Position numbers and translations under genes: made by a program
The notes under the pieces: model-generated
Databases searched by the model: none
What the model was told of the DNA's origin: nothing
Seen by the model: the letters and a program-made list of their open reading frames with translations, nothing else
Assembly: GCA_025449935.1 (NCBI GenBank)
Contig: JANWIJ010000029.1
Span: forward strand, 1-64,000
From: Chitinophagaceae bacterium
GTDB taxonomy: Bacteria; Bacteroidota; Bacteroidia; Chitinophagales; Chitinophagaceae
Direction: 5' to 3'
Length of the DNA stretch: 64,000 nt
Part shown: positions 7,551 through 15,592 of the stretch, one piece after another
Layout of the letters: every line of letters begins with the position of its first letter
Numbering within the stretch: the first letter of the stretch is position 1

Positions 7551-8906
7551 TTAAGTCGTTGGTTCGTAAACCAGCCCCAGAAATCCAAGTATTGCTTTTG
7601 CTCCATCTTTTCCTGCCTGTACGGCATCCACCACTTCTTTACCGCCATTGACGGCGTCTCCGCCAGCAAATACTCCTTTTATATTTGTCGCACCATTTTT
7701 ACCTGCCACGATCCTTCCGTTGTTATTATTAAGCCCGCTGCCGCTAACCAGTTCTTCAAAAGGAACCTGTCCTGCAGCCTTGATCACCATATCCACTTCC
7801 AGCGAAAATGTTTTTCCTGTATCAACAGGGGAGCGACGACCACTGGCATCCGGTTCCCCCAATTCCATGACACTGCAAAGGATTTGCTCAACCTTACCAT
7901 TCCCCTTTATTTCTTTTGGCGCTGCCAGCCAGATAATTTTACAACCATCGAGCCGGGCAATATCCAGTTCAACCTGGGTGCAGGGTTTTTCAGCTTCGGT
8001 TCTCCGGTAAACCATGGTGACTTCTTTTGCTCCCAAACGTTTTGCCTGTGTTGCGGCATCGATCGCCGTCATGCCCATACCAATAACCGCCACCTTATCC
8101 CCGACGGGTACAGCCGGGTAACCATTTGCCCTGATGTTGTAAATAAAACTGATCGCGTCTTCCACGCCAGGCAAATCTTCTCCGGGAATATCCAGTTGCC
8201 TCGCTACGCCAACACCGATCCCCAGGTAAACCGCATCATAATTCTTCCGGAGATCATCCAGCGAGATAGTTGAACCCAGCTCCTGGTTGTATTTAACTTC
8301 TATTCCACCAATCGATAAAATATAATTTACTTCCTCCTCGCAAAACTGCGGGGTCACCTTATAGGCTGCGATGCCATAGGTCATCAGCCCGCCTCCGCGA
8401 TTTTCTTTTTCATAGATCGTTACAGCAATCCCTTCTCTTGATAATATATGTGCACAGCTAAGCCCCGCCGGCCCGGCGCCAACAATCGCCACTTTCTTTC
8501 CGGCAGGCGCTTTGCGTTGAAAAAGCTGCCAGTTCTTCTCCATGGCTTTTTCGGTGGAGTAACGTTGCAGTCTTGCTATTTGAATCGGTTCCTCTTCCAG
8601 CAAATTGTAAACACAGGCTCCTTCGCATAATTTTTCAACAGGACAAACCTTGCTGCATCCCGCACCCATGATGTTAGCCGTGAAAATAGTATGCGCGGAC
8701 CCTTTGATATTATCGGTTGCGATCTGTTTAATAAATTTCGGGACATTGATGCTGGTAGGGCAGCTCTTGGTGCAGGGCGCATCATAACAGAACAGGCAAC
8801 GGTTGGCTTCCACCTGCGCAGCGGTAATGTTTTCAAACGGTGGGTGAATGTCAGCGAAGTTTGCCTCGTATTGCTGGTTTGAAAGCCTGTTATTAACTAT
8901 TGCCAT
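7551..8906 (-). CDS. preT: Dihydropyrimidine dehydrogenase, subunit PreT
   Basis: A 451-residue flavoprotein that passes electrons from NAD(P)H to PreA. The N-terminal part has two cysteine clusters for [4Fe-4S] centres (CLFCYDAPCTKSCP, GAGCSKVCPVEKLCEGAC). Next come an FAD site (VAIVGAGPAGLSCAHIL), an NAD(P) site (VAVIGMGMTAIDAATQAKRL) and a C-terminal flavin motif (GVFAGGDAVNGGKEVVDAV). The family is shared with the glutamate synthase small subunit, but the neighbouring preA and hydA genes favour PreT. The ORF track starts 27 codons earlier; ATG 8906 (MAIVNNRLSNQQ) is preferred because the extension runs into repetitive intergenic DNA. Confidence 0.92.
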   Translation of the reverse strand: MAIVNNRLSNQQYEANFADIHPPFENITAAQVEANRCLFCYDAPCTKSCPTSINVPKFIKQIATDNIKGSAHTIFTANIMGAGCSKVCPVEKLCEGACVYNLLEEEPIQIARLQRYSTEKAMEKNWQLFQRKAPAGKKVAIVGAGPAGLSCAHILSREGIAVTIYEKENRGGGLMTYGIAAYKVTPQFCEEEVNYILSIGGIEVKYNQELGSTISLDDLRKNYDAVYLGIGVGVARQLDIPGEDLPGVEDAISFIYNIRANGYPAVPVGDKVAVIGMGMTAIDAATQAKRLGAKEVTMVYRRTEAEKPCTQVELDIARLDGCKIIWLAAPKEIKGNGKVEQILCSVMELGEPDASGRRSPVDTGKTFSLEVDMVIKAAGQVPFEELVSGSGLNNNNGRIVAGKNGATNIKGVFAGGDAVNGGKEVVDAVQAGKDGAKAILGFLGLVYEPTT

Positions 8907-8916
8907 AGTATTAATA

Positions 8917-9003
8917 ATGGAAATGTGATGAATTTGGAAGTGTGGAAATAAGATGTGGGACTGGCTTTGATTTTTTCGCAGGCTCACATCTCCACATTTT
9001 CAC
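8917..9003. repeat. Imperfect inverted, low-complexity intercistronic repeat
   Basis: The gap between the ureidopropionase and preT genes contains repeated GTG/ATGTG words on the left and CACAT/CTC words on the right, with AGATGTG (8951-8957) pairing with CACATCT (8985-8991). It is the kind of imperfect palindromic filler seen between genes in this phylum. A role in mRNA folding is inference. Confidence 0.4.
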
Positions 9004-9010
9004 TCTCTTA

Positions 9011-9877
9011 TTATAGCTCAACCAATTTGCCATAGGTCTCCGGTCTCCTGTCCCTGAAAAACTGCCAGGTTGCCCGCACTTCTTCTATCATGTCCAGGTC
9101 AAAGTCCGCTACCAGCAATTCATCTTTGTCTTCGGAAGCCTGCGCAAAAATTTGTCCCCGGGGGTCCACGAAATAAGATGTCCCGTAAAATTTTCCCAGG
9201 TTCCAGGGTTTTTCTTCACCAACCCGGTTAATACAACCCATAAAATAACCATTGGCAGCGGCATGGGCAGGTTGTTCCAGCTTCCATAAGTATTGTGAAA
9301 GCCCAGCCACGGTTGCAGAAGGATTATAAACGATCTCCGCGCCATTCAATCCCAGGCACCTGGCGCCATCAGGGAAATGACGGTCATAGCAGATATATAC
9401 TCCCACTTTTGCATACTTCGTTTGGAAAACCGGGTAGCCGAGGTTGCCGGGTTTAAAGAAAAATTTTTCCCAGAAACCTGATGTATGAGGGATATGATTT
9501 TTCCGGTACTTTCCCAGGTACGTTCCGTCGGCATCGATCACCGCGGCGGTATTGTATAATACACCGGCCTGTTCTTTTTCATACACCGGTACAATGATCA
9601 CCATATTATATTTCCTGGCATACTCCTGCATCCGTTCAATGGTTGGTCCCGGAACCGTTTCAGCACTCTCATACCAGGCCTTATCCTGGCCGGGACAGAA
9701 ATAAGGCGTATTGAATATTTCCTGGAAACAAAGAATCTGTACGCTTTTCTTTCCCGCTTCTTCTATGTAGGGAATATGCTTCTGCACCATGGCTTCTTTT
9801 ATTTCCGCAATCGATCCTTCACCTTCCGTTTTGGGCAGGCTGAGCTGGATCAGTCCTGATTTTATAATTCTGGGCAT
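9011..9877 (-). CDS. Beta-ureidopropionase (nitrilase superfamily)
   Basis: A 288-residue carbon-nitrogen hydrolase. It should hydrolyse N-carbamoyl-beta-alanine (or N-carbamoyl-beta-aminoisobutyrate) to the beta-amino acid, CO2 and ammonia, the third step of reductive pyrimidine breakdown. The catalytic triad of the superfamily is complete: Glu53 (CFQEIF), Lys126 (KYRKNHIP) and Cys163 (YICYDRHFP). The family also includes N-carbamoylputrescine amidase and N-carbamoyl-D-amino-acid hydrolase, but the hydA and preTA neighbours decide for the ureidopropionase role. It lies between the four-helix-bundle cassette and preT. Confidence 0.93.
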   Translation of the reverse strand: MPRIIKSGLIQLSLPKTEGEGSIAEIKEAMVQKHIPYIEEAGKKSVQILCFQEIFNTPYFCPGQDKAWYESAETVPGPTIERMQEYARKYNMVIIVPVYEKEQAGVLYNTAAVIDADGTYLGKYRKNHIPHTSGFWEKFFFKPGNLGYPVFQTKYAKVGVYICYDRHFPDGARCLGLNGAEIVYNPSATVAGLSQYLWKLEQPAHAAANGYFMGCINRVGEEKPWNLGKFYGTSYFVDPRGQIFAQASEDKDELLVADFDLDMIEEVRATWQFFRDRRPETYGKLVEL

Positions 9878-9893
9878 TGCTGGTAATTATAAG

Positions 9894-9915
9894 TTAAGAA
9901 TTATGAGTTATGAGT
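9894..9915. repeat. Left arm of 22-bp inverted repeat
   Basis: Begins TTAAGAATTATGAGT and is the exact reverse complement of 10233-10254 over 22 bp. In an RNA read from the minus strand the two arms would pair and bring the ends of the four-helix-bundle insert together. Confidence 0.85.
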
Positions 9916-9921
9916 TGTAAT

Positions 9922-10238
9922 TTAATTAGTAGCATTTTTCTTAAAGTATTTTTCTTTTGTGGTCAGGATGATACTGCTTAATATTTTTATTTTTTCATCG
10001 CAGGTAACCGACAGCCCTGTAAATTCTTTCCTGTTTAATGTACAAAATCTCTCTTTGATTGGCCTGATACTGCCTCACTTACATTCGCCCCGATAGAAGT
10101 TCCTGATCTGAGTAACTGTTTTGAAAGTACAAATTCTTTTTTTTCGGTGCTAAGGTGTTTATACAGGTTGATAATTTCCAAAGCAAATGAATAGGCCTTC
10201 TTTGAGATGACACTTTCCGTTTTGTGATCTGGACTCAT
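9922..10238 (-). pseudogene. Four-helix-bundle protein (S23/IVS family), broken
   Basis: The first 67 residues from ATG 10238 match the N-terminal half of the four-helix-bundle family (KAYSFALEIINLYKHLS, LSKQLLRSGTSIGANVSEA, QSKRDF), then a stop follows. The family's C-terminal helix continues in another frame (NRKEFTGL, CDEKIKILSSIILTTK) and ends at 9922. Intact members are about 115-125 residues; here roughly 25 residues of the middle are missing and the frame is broken, consistent with one internal deletion of about 80 nt. The ORF track shows only the first piece. The function of intact members is unsettled; here it is most likely lost. Confidence 0.75.
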
Positions 10239-10254
10239 AACTCATAATTCTTAA
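10233..10254. repeat. Right arm of 22-bp inverted repeat
   Basis: Perfect reverse complement of 9894-9915. It contains the start codon (10236-10238) of the four-helix-bundle remnant and ends 3 nt before the stop codon of hydA. Confidence 0.85.
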
Positions 10255-10256
10255 TC

Positions 10257-11639
10257 CTAAATCGTTTGTGAAACTTTACTTCTTCTTATAAATTTACCAT
10301 ATCCTTTATCGACCAGGCAATGATTATTGTCTATCGCTATTTTGCCCCTTAATAAAACCGTTTTCACTCTCCCCGTCAGTGTCCATCCTTCATAGCCTGA
10401 ATAATCCACGTTCATGTGATGTGTTTTAGCCGAAACCGTGTGCTTTTCTTCCGGATCAAAAATAACTATGTCCGCATCGCTTCCAACTGCGATGGTTCCT
10501 TTCCGCGGGAACATGCCAAAAATTTTTGCAGGGTTCGTGCACGTTACTTCCACGTATTTATTTAGCGTGATCTTTCCCTTATTAACCCCCTCGCTGAATA
10601 ATAATTCCATCCGGTTTTCAATAGCCGGGTGTCCGTTGGGTATTTTTGAAAAATCTTCTCTCCCCATCAGTTTTTGTTCCCAGTTGAACGGACAGTGGTC
10701 AGTGGCTACCACCTGCACTAATCCCTGGTTAATGCCGGCCCATAAAGTTTCCTGGTCCTTTTTTTCTCTCAATGGCGGGCTCATGACCCATTTAGCGCCT
10801 TCGAAATTTTTTTCGTAAAGCGATGCATCAAGAATCAGGTATTGAATACAGGTTTCTACAAACACCTTCTGGTTTCTTTTTGTAGCATTCCGAACAGCAT
10901 TTAGTGCACCCTCACATGTCAGGTGAACGATGTACCCCGGGCAACCGGTATAGTTGGCCATATCAGCAAAACGGCCGCTTGCTTCTGCTTCTGTTACTTC
11001 CGGTTGTGACAAATAATGATAGAGCGGTGAGAGTTTTCCTTCCGCCCTGTGCCGGGCAATCAGGAAATCGATCATGTCGCCATTGGTGGCATGCACATTA
11101 ATCAGCCCCCCTTGTTTTTTTACCTCCTGCATCAGGCCCACCATCTGGCGGTCATCGATCATCAGCGCACCTTTATAAGCCATAAATGTTTTGAATGATG
11201 TGATGCCTTCCTGCTCAATCATTTCCCGTATTTCCTTTTTCGTATCCTCGTTAAAGTCTGTCACCGCCATATGAAAGCTGTAATCACCAACGCAATTATT
11301 ATCGCTCCTTCCTTTCCATTCTTCCAGGGCAGCACGCAAACTATTGCCCTGTTTTTGTAAAATAAAGTCAATGACCATAGTCGTTCCACCGAATAAGGCT
11401 GCCCGGGTGCCGGTTTCATAATTGTCAGAAGAAAATGTCCCCATAAAGGGCATGTCAAGGTGGACATGGGGATCAATTCCGCCTGGGAAAACAAGCTTGC
11501 CCGTGGCATCCATTTCTTTATCAGCCTTCACGGGTAAATTTTTGCCAATTGCTTTCACGGTTTCGCCTTCAATGAAAATATCTGCCACATAATCATCCGT
11601 AGCAGTAATCACTCTCCCGTTTTTAATCAGCAGCGACAT
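10257..11639 (-). CDS. hydA: Dihydropyrimidinase / hydantoinase
   Basis: A 460-residue binuclear metallohydrolase of the amidohydrolase superfamily that opens the ring of dihydrouracil or dihydrothymine to the N-carbamoyl-beta-amino acid. All expected metal ligands are present: His58 and His60 (DPHVH), Lys150 for carboxylation (SFKTFMAYK), His182 (NVHATNG), His238 (YIVHLT) and Asp313 (ATDHCPF). Length matches bacterial D-hydantoinases. The start overlaps the 3' end of the permease gene by 17 nt, suggesting coupled translation. A four-helix-bundle cassette separates it from the next cluster gene. Confidence 0.95.
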   Translation of the reverse strand: MSLLIKNGRVITATDDYVADIFIEGETVKAIGKNLPVKADKEMDATGKLVFPGGIDPHVHLDMPFMGTFSSDNYETGTRAALFGGTTMVIDFILQKQGNSLRAALEEWKGRSDNNCVGDYSFHMAVTDFNEDTKKEIREMIEQEGITSFKTFMAYKGALMIDDRQMVGLMQEVKKQGGLINVHATNGDMIDFLIARHRAEGKLSPLYHYLSQPEVTEAEASGRFADMANYTGCPGYIVHLTCEGALNAVRNATKRNQKVFVETCIQYLILDASLYEKNFEGAKWVMSPPLREKKDQETLWAGINQGLVQVVATDHCPFNWEQKLMGREDFSKIPNGHPAIENRMELLFSEGVNKGKITLNKYVEVTCTNPAKIFGMFPRKGTIAVGSDADIVIFDPEEKHTVSAKTHHMNVDYSGYEGWTLTGRVKTVLLRGKIAIDNNHCLVDKGYGKFIRRSKVSQTI

Positions 11640-13110
11640 AAGATGGTTGGGTGTTTTGAATGGATGTTTTAGAAGAACGCATCAGTAATATATAAAGAAT
11701 ACCGCTTACAAAAAAGCCAACAAACCAGGCATAATGATAAAGGCCGGCGATCCAGCCGGGCACCGCACCGGGTGCCATCAGTTTTATGTTGATCAGGAAG
11801 CCCGGGACATTGGGTAATATGCCTGCCAGCAATGCAATAATAGCCAGAGAATTGAAACCACCGGTGAAACCATACCTTCCCTTGTGCTGGTATAATTCGT
11901 CAGGAAACAGGACTTTCTTTCTTATAAAATAATAATCGGCAATCATGATTCCCCCGATTGGTCCCAGCAGGCTTGAATAGGCAATCAACCAGGTAAAAAT
12001 ATAGCCATTAGGATCCGCCATCAGTTTCCAGGGAAATATCAATACGCCGATAATGCCGGTAATATATCCACCCAGCTTGAAATTTATTTTACTGGGGGAC
12101 AGGTTGGAGAAATCGTTAGCCGGGCTGACTATATTCGCAGCGATATTAGTGGCCAGTGTGGAAATGATAATTCCGATCATCGCAAACGTTACCATCATTT
12201 TGCTATCGAATCTTCCGGCAAGTTTTACCGGGTCCCATTCAGGACTCCCATAAATAATGGCTGATGCGGATGTAACGACCACGCCAACAAAGGCAAACAG
12301 GGTCATGGAGGGTGGCAACCCAATGGCCTGTCCTTTTATATGTGCATTCTGGCTTTTTGAATACCTGGTAAAATCAGGAATATTAAGTGACAGCGTGGCC
12401 CAAAAGCCAACTACGGCCGTCAGCGCCGGAAAAAAAAAGGAAAAAAAAGATGCAGTATCTGAAAATTTTGACGGTTCCTTTAATATGGGTCCCAGTCCCT
12501 TTGCGGCAATCACCGCCCAGCAGAAGAGTGCTATGGCAGCAATCGGTAAGAAAATGGCTTTAAAAACAAGGAGTTTCCGGATACTTTCAACGCCTTTGTA
12601 AATGATAAACATATTCAACAGCCAGAAAAGGGCAAAACATACCAGAGGTAGTGGCTGGGGAAAGAGTGATGTGGTATTGATTTCTTCCAGAGATGGGGTC
12701 CAAGCCCTTATTAAATGATAAAGTGATTCACCGCCAATCCATGTCTGGATGCCAAACCATCCACAGGCCACAATGGCCCTGAGCATTGCCGGGATATTTG
12801 CACCCTTTGTTCCAAAACTTGCTCTTGCAAAAACAGGAAATGGTATCCCGTATTTTGCTCCCGCATGGCCATTTAACAGCATGGGTATTAATACAATCGC
12901 ATTACCAAGAAAGATGGTAAGTACCGCCTGCCACCAGCTCATTCCGTTATTGATCATGGAACTGGCCATGGTATAAGTAGGAATACAGAGGCTCATGCTG
13001 ATCCATAGTGCTGCATAGTTCCAGGTACCCCAGGTTCGCCTGGATACAGGCACCGGGGCAAGGTCTTCGTTGATGAGGGAAGAGTCGGGTATGTTTTGGT
13101 TTTCGCTCAA
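11623..13110 (-). CDS. NCS1 family nucleobase:cation symporter
   Basis: A 495-residue membrane transporter with about twelve hydrophobic segments. The N-terminal part carries NCS1-family landmarks (WGTWNYAALWISMSLCIPTY, WWQAVLTIFLGNAIVLIPM, YGIPFPVFARASFG), and N-IPDFTRYSKS follows in the middle. The family imports uracil, thymine, allantoin, cytosine or hydantoins with Na+ or H+. Its place between the aminotransferase and dihydropyrimidinase genes points to a pyrimidine or dihydropyrimidine; the exact substrate cannot be read from sequence alone. Its 3' end overlaps hydA by 17 nt. Confidence 0.92.
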   Translation of the reverse strand: MSENQNIPDSSLINEDLAPVPVSRRTWGTWNYAALWISMSLCIPTYTMASSMINNGMSWWQAVLTIFLGNAIVLIPMLLNGHAGAKYGIPFPVFARASFGTKGANIPAMLRAIVACGWFGIQTWIGGESLYHLIRAWTPSLEEINTTSLFPQPLPLVCFALFWLLNMFIIYKGVESIRKLLVFKAIFLPIAAIALFCWAVIAAKGLGPILKEPSKFSDTASFFSFFFPALTAVVGFWATLSLNIPDFTRYSKSQNAHIKGQAIGLPPSMTLFAFVGVVVTSASAIIYGSPEWDPVKLAGRFDSKMMVTFAMIGIIISTLATNIAANIVSPANDFSNLSPSKINFKLGGYITGIIGVLIFPWKLMADPNGYIFTWLIAYSSLLGPIGGIMIADYYFIRKKVLFPDELYQHKGRYGFTGGFNSLAIIALLAGILPNVPGFLINIKLMAPGAVPGWIAGLYHYAWFVGFFVSGILYILLMRSSKTSIQNTQPSYVAAD

Positions 13111-13122
13111 TGCAATAATAAT

Positions 13123-13180
13123 AAGTTATGAATTAAGAATTCGTTGTCGCCCTGAAATCCAGGTGACCGCATTCTTAATT
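13123..13180. repeat. Inverted repeat resembling the cassette ends
   Basis: AAGTTATGAATTAAGAAT at 13123-13140 shares its word content with the arms of the four-helix-bundle cassette. Its AATTAAGAAT part pairs with ATTCTTAATT at 13171-13180, which overlaps the stop codon of the aminotransferase gene. It could be a remnant of a similar element or a local mRNA hairpin. Confidence 0.4.
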
Positions 13181-14521
13181 AACAGCTTCGTCAGCGATCT
13201 TTATCGCCTCGCTGATGATCGCCAACCCTTCATCCACCTGTTCTTTTGTTACAATCAGCGGTGGGGCAATAAAAATATAGCTCCAGCGCACGAAGGTATA
13301 CATGCCCAGGTCTTTGATCTTTGCGGCCACTTTATTCATCACGGCCATTTCATCAGGCTTCGCGTTGAATGGGGCCATGGGTTCTTTGGTGGCCCGGTTC
13401 TTCACCAGTTCAATACAACCCAGCAAACCCGTATTCCTGAAATCTCCGATACTTGGATGTTTTTGTTTTAATTTTTCTACCTGTACATTCACATATTGCC
13501 CCATGGCGGCGGCATTTTCAATCAAGCCATCATCTTCATAGATTTTCAAGGTTTCCAGTGCAGCGGCACAACTAACGGGATGGGCTGAGTAGGTGAGGCC
13601 GAGGGCCAGCATGTTGTCATCGTACTTCGATGCTATTTTATCGGATACCATCAGGCATCCAAACGGAAGGTAACCACAGGTCAGTCCTTTGGCCATCGCA
13701 ATCATATCCGGAACGATGCCGTGATTTTCGAAGCCAAACCATTTACCTGTTCTTCCAAAACCACTCATTACTTCATCCATGATCAGCAGGATACCATACT
13801 TATTACATAGTTCCCTAACCACTTTCAGGTATCCAGCCGGGTATTTCAAGCACCCCGATGAACCCGACTCACCCTCCAGTAAAACAGCAGCTATATTAGC
13901 GGGTCCTTCATAAGCCATCACTCTTTCCAGCGATGCTACAGATTCCTTCAGTAAATTTTCTTCCCCATATTCCCAGCGGTATAAATAAGGCAGATCAAAA
14001 TGAACAAAATTGGGAGATTGCTGTGCATCCATTGGCAGGCGCCGGGGATCGCCACTGGCCGACATGGCACCATAGGAAGCTCCATGATAGGATTGATAAC
14101 GGGCCAGGATTTTGTGCCGGCCGGTATATAATCTTGCCAGCTTTATCCCGTTCTCGACCGATGTAGCGCCACAGAGGGTAAAAAAAGCGCGGTTCAAATC
14201 GCCCGGGCAGATTGAGGCGAGTTTTTTTCCCAGGTCACCTCTCACTTTCGTTACACAACTGGGTGTCACATATGCTACTTCCTGCATTTGTTTTACTACC
14301 GCTTCGGTCACCCGCTGGTTACCATGTCCAATATTCACATTCATCAGCCCCGATGAAAAATCAATATACCTTTTAGCATCATAGTCATAGAGGTATACAC
14401 CTTCCGCATGTTTCACGGCAATGGGTGCAATTCCTTTCTGCTTGCTCCAGGAAAATAAAGTGTAATCGAGATTGTCCGTAATTATTTCCTGGGCTGCCGA
14501 TATGGTCCGGGTTGTTGACAT
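13175..14521 (-). CDS. Class III aminotransferase (beta-alanine / 3-aminoisobutyrate type)
   Basis: A 448-residue PLP enzyme of fold type I, omega-aminotransferase group. Typical segments are GVYLYDYDAKRYIDFSSGL near the N-terminus, LIMDEVMSGFGRTGKWF, and MAKGLTCGYLPFG with the PLP-binding lysine (about residue 277). In this cluster it should move the amino group from beta-alanine or beta-aminoisobutyrate to a keto acid, giving malonate or methylmalonate semialdehyde, which the mmsA product then oxidises. Related enzymes take other omega-amines, so the substrate is inferred from context. It lies between the NCS1 permease and an unknown secreted protein, all in the same direction. Confidence 0.9.
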   Translation of the reverse strand: MSTTRTISAAQEIITDNLDYTLFSWSKQKGIAPIAVKHAEGVYLYDYDAKRYIDFSSGLMNVNIGHGNQRVTEAVVKQMQEVAYVTPSCVTKVRGDLGKKLASICPGDLNRAFFTLCGATSVENGIKLARLYTGRHKILARYQSYHGASYGAMSASGDPRRLPMDAQQSPNFVHFDLPYLYRWEYGEENLLKESVASLERVMAYEGPANIAAVLLEGESGSSGCLKYPAGYLKVVRELCNKYGILLIMDEVMSGFGRTGKWFGFENHGIVPDMIAMAKGLTCGYLPFGCLMVSDKIASKYDDNMLALGLTYSAHPVSCAAALETLKIYEDDGLIENAAAMGQYVNVQVEKLKQKHPSIGDFRNTGLLGCIELVKNRATKEPMAPFNAKPDEMAVMNKVAAKIKDLGMYTFVRWSYIFIAPPLIVTKEQVDEGLAIISEAIKIADEAVN

Positions 14522-14535
14522 AAAATTCTTTGTTA

Positions 14536-15549
14536 TTAATTTTTCAGATACATTTCATTTTTTTGTTTAATCAGCATCCTTTTAACAGGCTTTGTTTCCA
14601 GTGCTTCATTTAATTGTACGGCCGTTATTTTAACGGTCACGGTTACCGCATCGGCGGGGTTATCATTGGCGAAGCAGAAATAGAGGCTTCCTTTACGCGG
14701 CTCCATCCTCGAATAATCATTGACCGCTTTCCCCTTTTTAATATAACGAAACTGGGCACCTTTTAAAAACAAGTCCTCATTTTCGCCCTCCATGATCCAG
14801 TAGGCAATGTCTTCACCTGCCTGGAGTTTATTTATTGAAACGGGTCGGTTCAGCGCCAGTGCCGACAGTACATTATAGGTGGGAAATTTGGTGATTGCGG
14901 GCCTTGAATCCGCCGCGGTTTGTTTATTCGCTTCATCATATGCTTGCTGCCCGGCCTGGTTTACATGGATATAATAACTCCAGGCGATGACATTTTCATT
15001 CAGCACAAAATTAAATGTCGATTTATTACCTCCCGGGGCACCGACGGCATTAACTTTTACCGTGCGGTCCTGGAAATTGGTAAATACCGTATCGGTTTTT
15101 GACAGTAAAGTCTCTTCGACTGTTGTATAGCTGGTGTCATTGACCAGGTGCGTAAAGACCGTGGAATTAAAGTGCTGGGTAGCTGCGCTTGCCGGGATGC
15201 GTTGTATCCTGTATTTACAGAGCCGGGCGCCGATGGCCCCATTCATGAACCGGAATTTATAGATGCCCGTTTTCGGGATGCTAAGCTGTTTATTGGTGAT
15301 GCTGCTGGTTTTATAAACAATAAACCTGGAGGAGGAGGGCATTTCCACAATTTCAATCTCTTTTAATTCTTTGCCGTTAGCTTCTTCAAAATTGAAAATG
15401 AGTTTATCGCCTTCCGCAAAACCAAAATAGAAAATTTCTTCTCCAAGAATACCCACTTTCAGCGAGCTTTCCGCAACATCAACGGGTGCTTGTCCAAAGC
15501 CCCCGAAAGCTGTGAAGAGCCCGATGAAAAAAATAATTATTTTGGTCAT
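14536..15549 (-). CDS. Secreted protein of unknown function in the pyrimidine cluster
   Basis: A 337-residue protein with a clear signal peptide (MTKIIIFFIGLFTAFGGFGQ) and a mature part rich in beta-prone segments. I do not recognise a family. It contains GEEIFYFGFAEGDKLIFNFEE near the N-terminus, and a possible second domain from about residue 160 with WSYYIHVNQAGQQAYDEANK. The sequence looks like a beta-sandwich periplasmic or surface protein, not an enzyme with recognisable catalytic motifs. It is 14 nt upstream of the aminotransferase and 43 nt downstream of mmsA, so it is almost certainly co-transcribed with the catabolic genes, yet no export step is needed for that pathway. Confidence 0.75.
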   Translation of the reverse strand: MTKIIIFFIGLFTAFGGFGQAPVDVAESSLKVGILGEEIFYFGFAEGDKLIFNFEEANGKELKEIEIVEMPSSSRFIVYKTSSITNKQLSIPKTGIYKFRFMNGAIGARLCKYRIQRIPASAATQHFNSTVFTHLVNDTSYTTVEETLLSKTDTVFTNFQDRTVKVNAVGAPGGNKSTFNFVLNENVIAWSYYIHVNQAGQQAYDEANKQTAADSRPAITKFPTYNVLSALALNRPVSINKLQAGEDIAYWIMEGENEDLFLKGAQFRYIKKGKAVNDYSRMEPRKGSLYFCFANDNPADAVTVTVKITAVQLNEALETKPVKRMLIKQKNEMYLKN

Positions 15550-15592
15550 GATTGAAAGTTCCCGGTTTTTTATTTTATCCGATAACAGACTA

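Larger units (their letters stand above)
9894..10254 (-). mobile_element. Four-helix-bundle cassette bounded by a 22-bp inverted repeat
   Basis: A 361-bp unit whose ends are perfect inverted repeats of 22 bp (9894-9915 and 10233-10254). It contains only a decayed four-helix-bundle gene, whose ATG lies inside one repeat arm. It sits between hydA and the ureidopropionase gene, starting 3 nt past the hydA stop. Four-helix-bundle (S23/IVS-type) proteins are known from intervening sequences inserted in 23S rRNA, where the flanks pair in the same way. That this is a mobile cassette inserted in an operon is inference; there is no transposase. Confidence 0.5.

Noticed and set aside
6833-7651. 272-residue plus-strand ORF over preA
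   Set aside because: Antisense to preA with its two Fe-S motifs; Ser/Thr/Pro-rich shadow composition and no recognisable domain.
9894-10254. Classical insertion sequence inside the pyrimidine cluster
   Set aside because: The inverted repeats are real but no transposase or remnant of one is present; the cargo is a four-helix-bundle gene.
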